Assembly: GCF_028369105.1 (NCBI RefSeq)
Contig: NZ_JAQNDO010000001.1
Span: 9,766,501-9,830,500 of the forward strand
Direction: 5' to 3'
Source: Polyangium mundeleinium
GTDB taxonomy: Bacteria; Myxococcota_A; Polyangia; Polyangiales; Polyangiaceae
Length of the DNA stretch: 64,000 bases
Made by a program: the position numbers and the translations under genes. Numbering within the stretch: position 1 is the first letter of the stretch; every line of letters starts with the position of its first letter. The notes below the pieces were generated by a model. It ran no database searches and was not told the DNA's origin. It worked only from the letters and a program-made list of their open reading frames with translations. Shown here piece by piece: positions 63,231 to 64,000 of the stretch.

Positions 63231-64000
63231 ATGACCGAGCTCGCACCCGTGAACCTGACCGGCATTCCGGAGACGATGCTGTGGACGCTCCACAATCGCG
63301 CCAGCGAGGCCAAGCGGCCCGACGCGATCTTGCGTGATCCGGACGCCATTCGGATCTACGAGAGCGTTCGTTACGACTTCAAACGAAGCTTCGGCAAGCC
63401 CGACGGCTCGCACGCGATGCGGTCGCGTATCTTCGACGACGCGGTCCGGCCGTGGATGGCAAAGCATCCCGGGGGAACCGTGGTGGAGCTCGCCGCGGGG
63501 CTCGAGACGGAATTCCAGCGCTGTGACGACGGCAAGGTGCGCTGGATCTGCGTGGACGTGCCGGAGGCCATCGCGGTGCGCGAGCGGTTCCTGAAGGCGA
63601 ACGATCGTTGCAAATACGTGTCGAAGAGCGCGCTCGACTTCTCATGGATGGATGAAGTCGACGGTTCGCGCGGGGTTTTCGTGACCGCGCAGGGTCTCCT
63701 CATGTACTTCCACGAGAAGGACGTGCGGCGGCTGTTTCGGGCGATCGTGGAGCGGTTTCCCGGGGTCGAGCTGATGTTCGACGTCATTCCTCGGTGGTTC
63801 TCGAAAAAGACGCTCGTGGGGCTGCGCAAGACGAAGCATTACATAGCGCCGCCGATGCCCTGGGGCGTGAACCGGAGCGAGGTGAAGCGGCTGATCGAGA
63901 GCTGGAGCCCGCGCATCACGTCGGTGGAGCAGGTGTCGTTCGGTTATTTCCGCGGCGCGCCTGGCCTGCTGCTGCCGGTGTTCTCGAAGGTGCCGATCGT
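63231..64000 (+). CDS. SAM-dependent O-methyltransferase of the LCM/TcmP-like family (3' cut by window end)
   Basis: Open from ATG 63231 to the last base, at least 256 residues, no stop in the window. MTELAPVNLTGIPETML and then ASEAKRPDAILRDPDAIRI are the usual start of the leucine-carboxyl-methyltransferase-like family; VVELAAGLETEFQRC is its SAM-binding motif, and VFVTAQGLLMYF follows. Members of this family in gene clusters methylate hydroxyl or carboxyl groups of secondary metabolites. GAGGGGG lies 8 bases before the ATG. With a Fur-like operator upstream, it may begin an iron-regulated cluster to the right. Confidence 0.8.
   Translation, partial: MTELAPVNLTGIPETMLWTLHNRASEAKRPDAILRDPDAIRIYESVRYDFKRSFGKPDGSHAMRSRIFDDAVRPWMAKHPGGTVVELAAGLETEFQRCDDGKVRWICVDVPEAIAVRERFLKANDRCKYVSKSALDFSWMDEVDGSRGVFVTAQGLLMYFHEKDVRRLFRAIVERFPGVELMFDVIPRWFSKKTLVGLRKTKHYIAPPMPWGVNRSEVKRLIESWSPRITSVEQVSFGYFRGAPGLLLPVFSKVPI

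Overview
The window is high-GC DNA with strong third-position G/C bias. Lipoproteins, Ser/Thr kinases, HEAT, RCC1 and VWA proteins, a hybrid NRPS-PKS and RsbR-type signalling modules fit a Polyangiales (Sorangium/Polyangium-like) myxobacterium. This is inferred from gene content; no rRNA or marker set is present. Almost all of the window is coding. I saw no tRNA, rRNA, insertion sequence or CRISPR array. Two genes run off the ends: a hybrid-kinase tail at the left and a methyltransferase at the right.

Layout. 1-2413: tail of a receiver/HPt hybrid kinase converging on an RsbRD-PAS histidine kinase. 2819-12312: a single-protein NRPS-PKS assembly line (C-A-PCP-KS-AT-cMT-ACP-TE plus a C-terminal NTF2/SnoaL-like domain) followed by a coupled SDR reductase. 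12297-17264: a 1655-residue signalling ATPase with a degenerate kinase lobe and a STAS tail. 17421-23632: an esterase lipoprotein, then an operon of two paralogous large lipoproteins and a FadL-like outer-membrane protein. 23877-33106: a beta-barrel-like protein, a GuaB1-type enzyme (probably a GMP reductase), small exported proteins, a Ser/Thr kinase with a membrane partner, an M15-like peptidase and an AmpG-like MFS permease. 33135-41533: a minus-strand block with an RCC1-like membrane protein, a possible His/Cys-dyad caspase-like protein, a 43-bp tandem repeat, a YfbK-like VWA lipoprotein, an exported HEAT protein and an uncharacterised membrane protein. 41732-46803: a DUF2064 transferase-like protein, a CTP:inositol-1-phosphate cytidylyltransferase-like enzyme, inositol-phosphate synthase, a half-size GDT1 transporter and a lipid-kinase-like protein, which together suggest inositol-lipid metabolism. 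47848-60357: a SulP/STAS permease divergent from a five-gene cluster encoding DabA plus four Complex I antiporter-like subunits. 60546-64000: an ECF sigma factor with a coupled membrane protein, a phosphate-type porin, and a methyltransferase behind a Fur-box-like element.

The strongest candidate for a little-described system is the DabA cluster at 49682-60357. Characterised DAB inorganic-carbon pumps pair DabA with one NuoL-like DabB. Here a 1311-residue DabA with intact predicted zinc ligands sits among one NuoL-like and three NuoM-like subunits, some with altered proton-path residues. A SulP permease is divergent across an intergenic region full of inverted repeats. The NRPS-PKS with a domain fused after its thioesterase, and the inositol gene neighbourhood, are the next most interesting.
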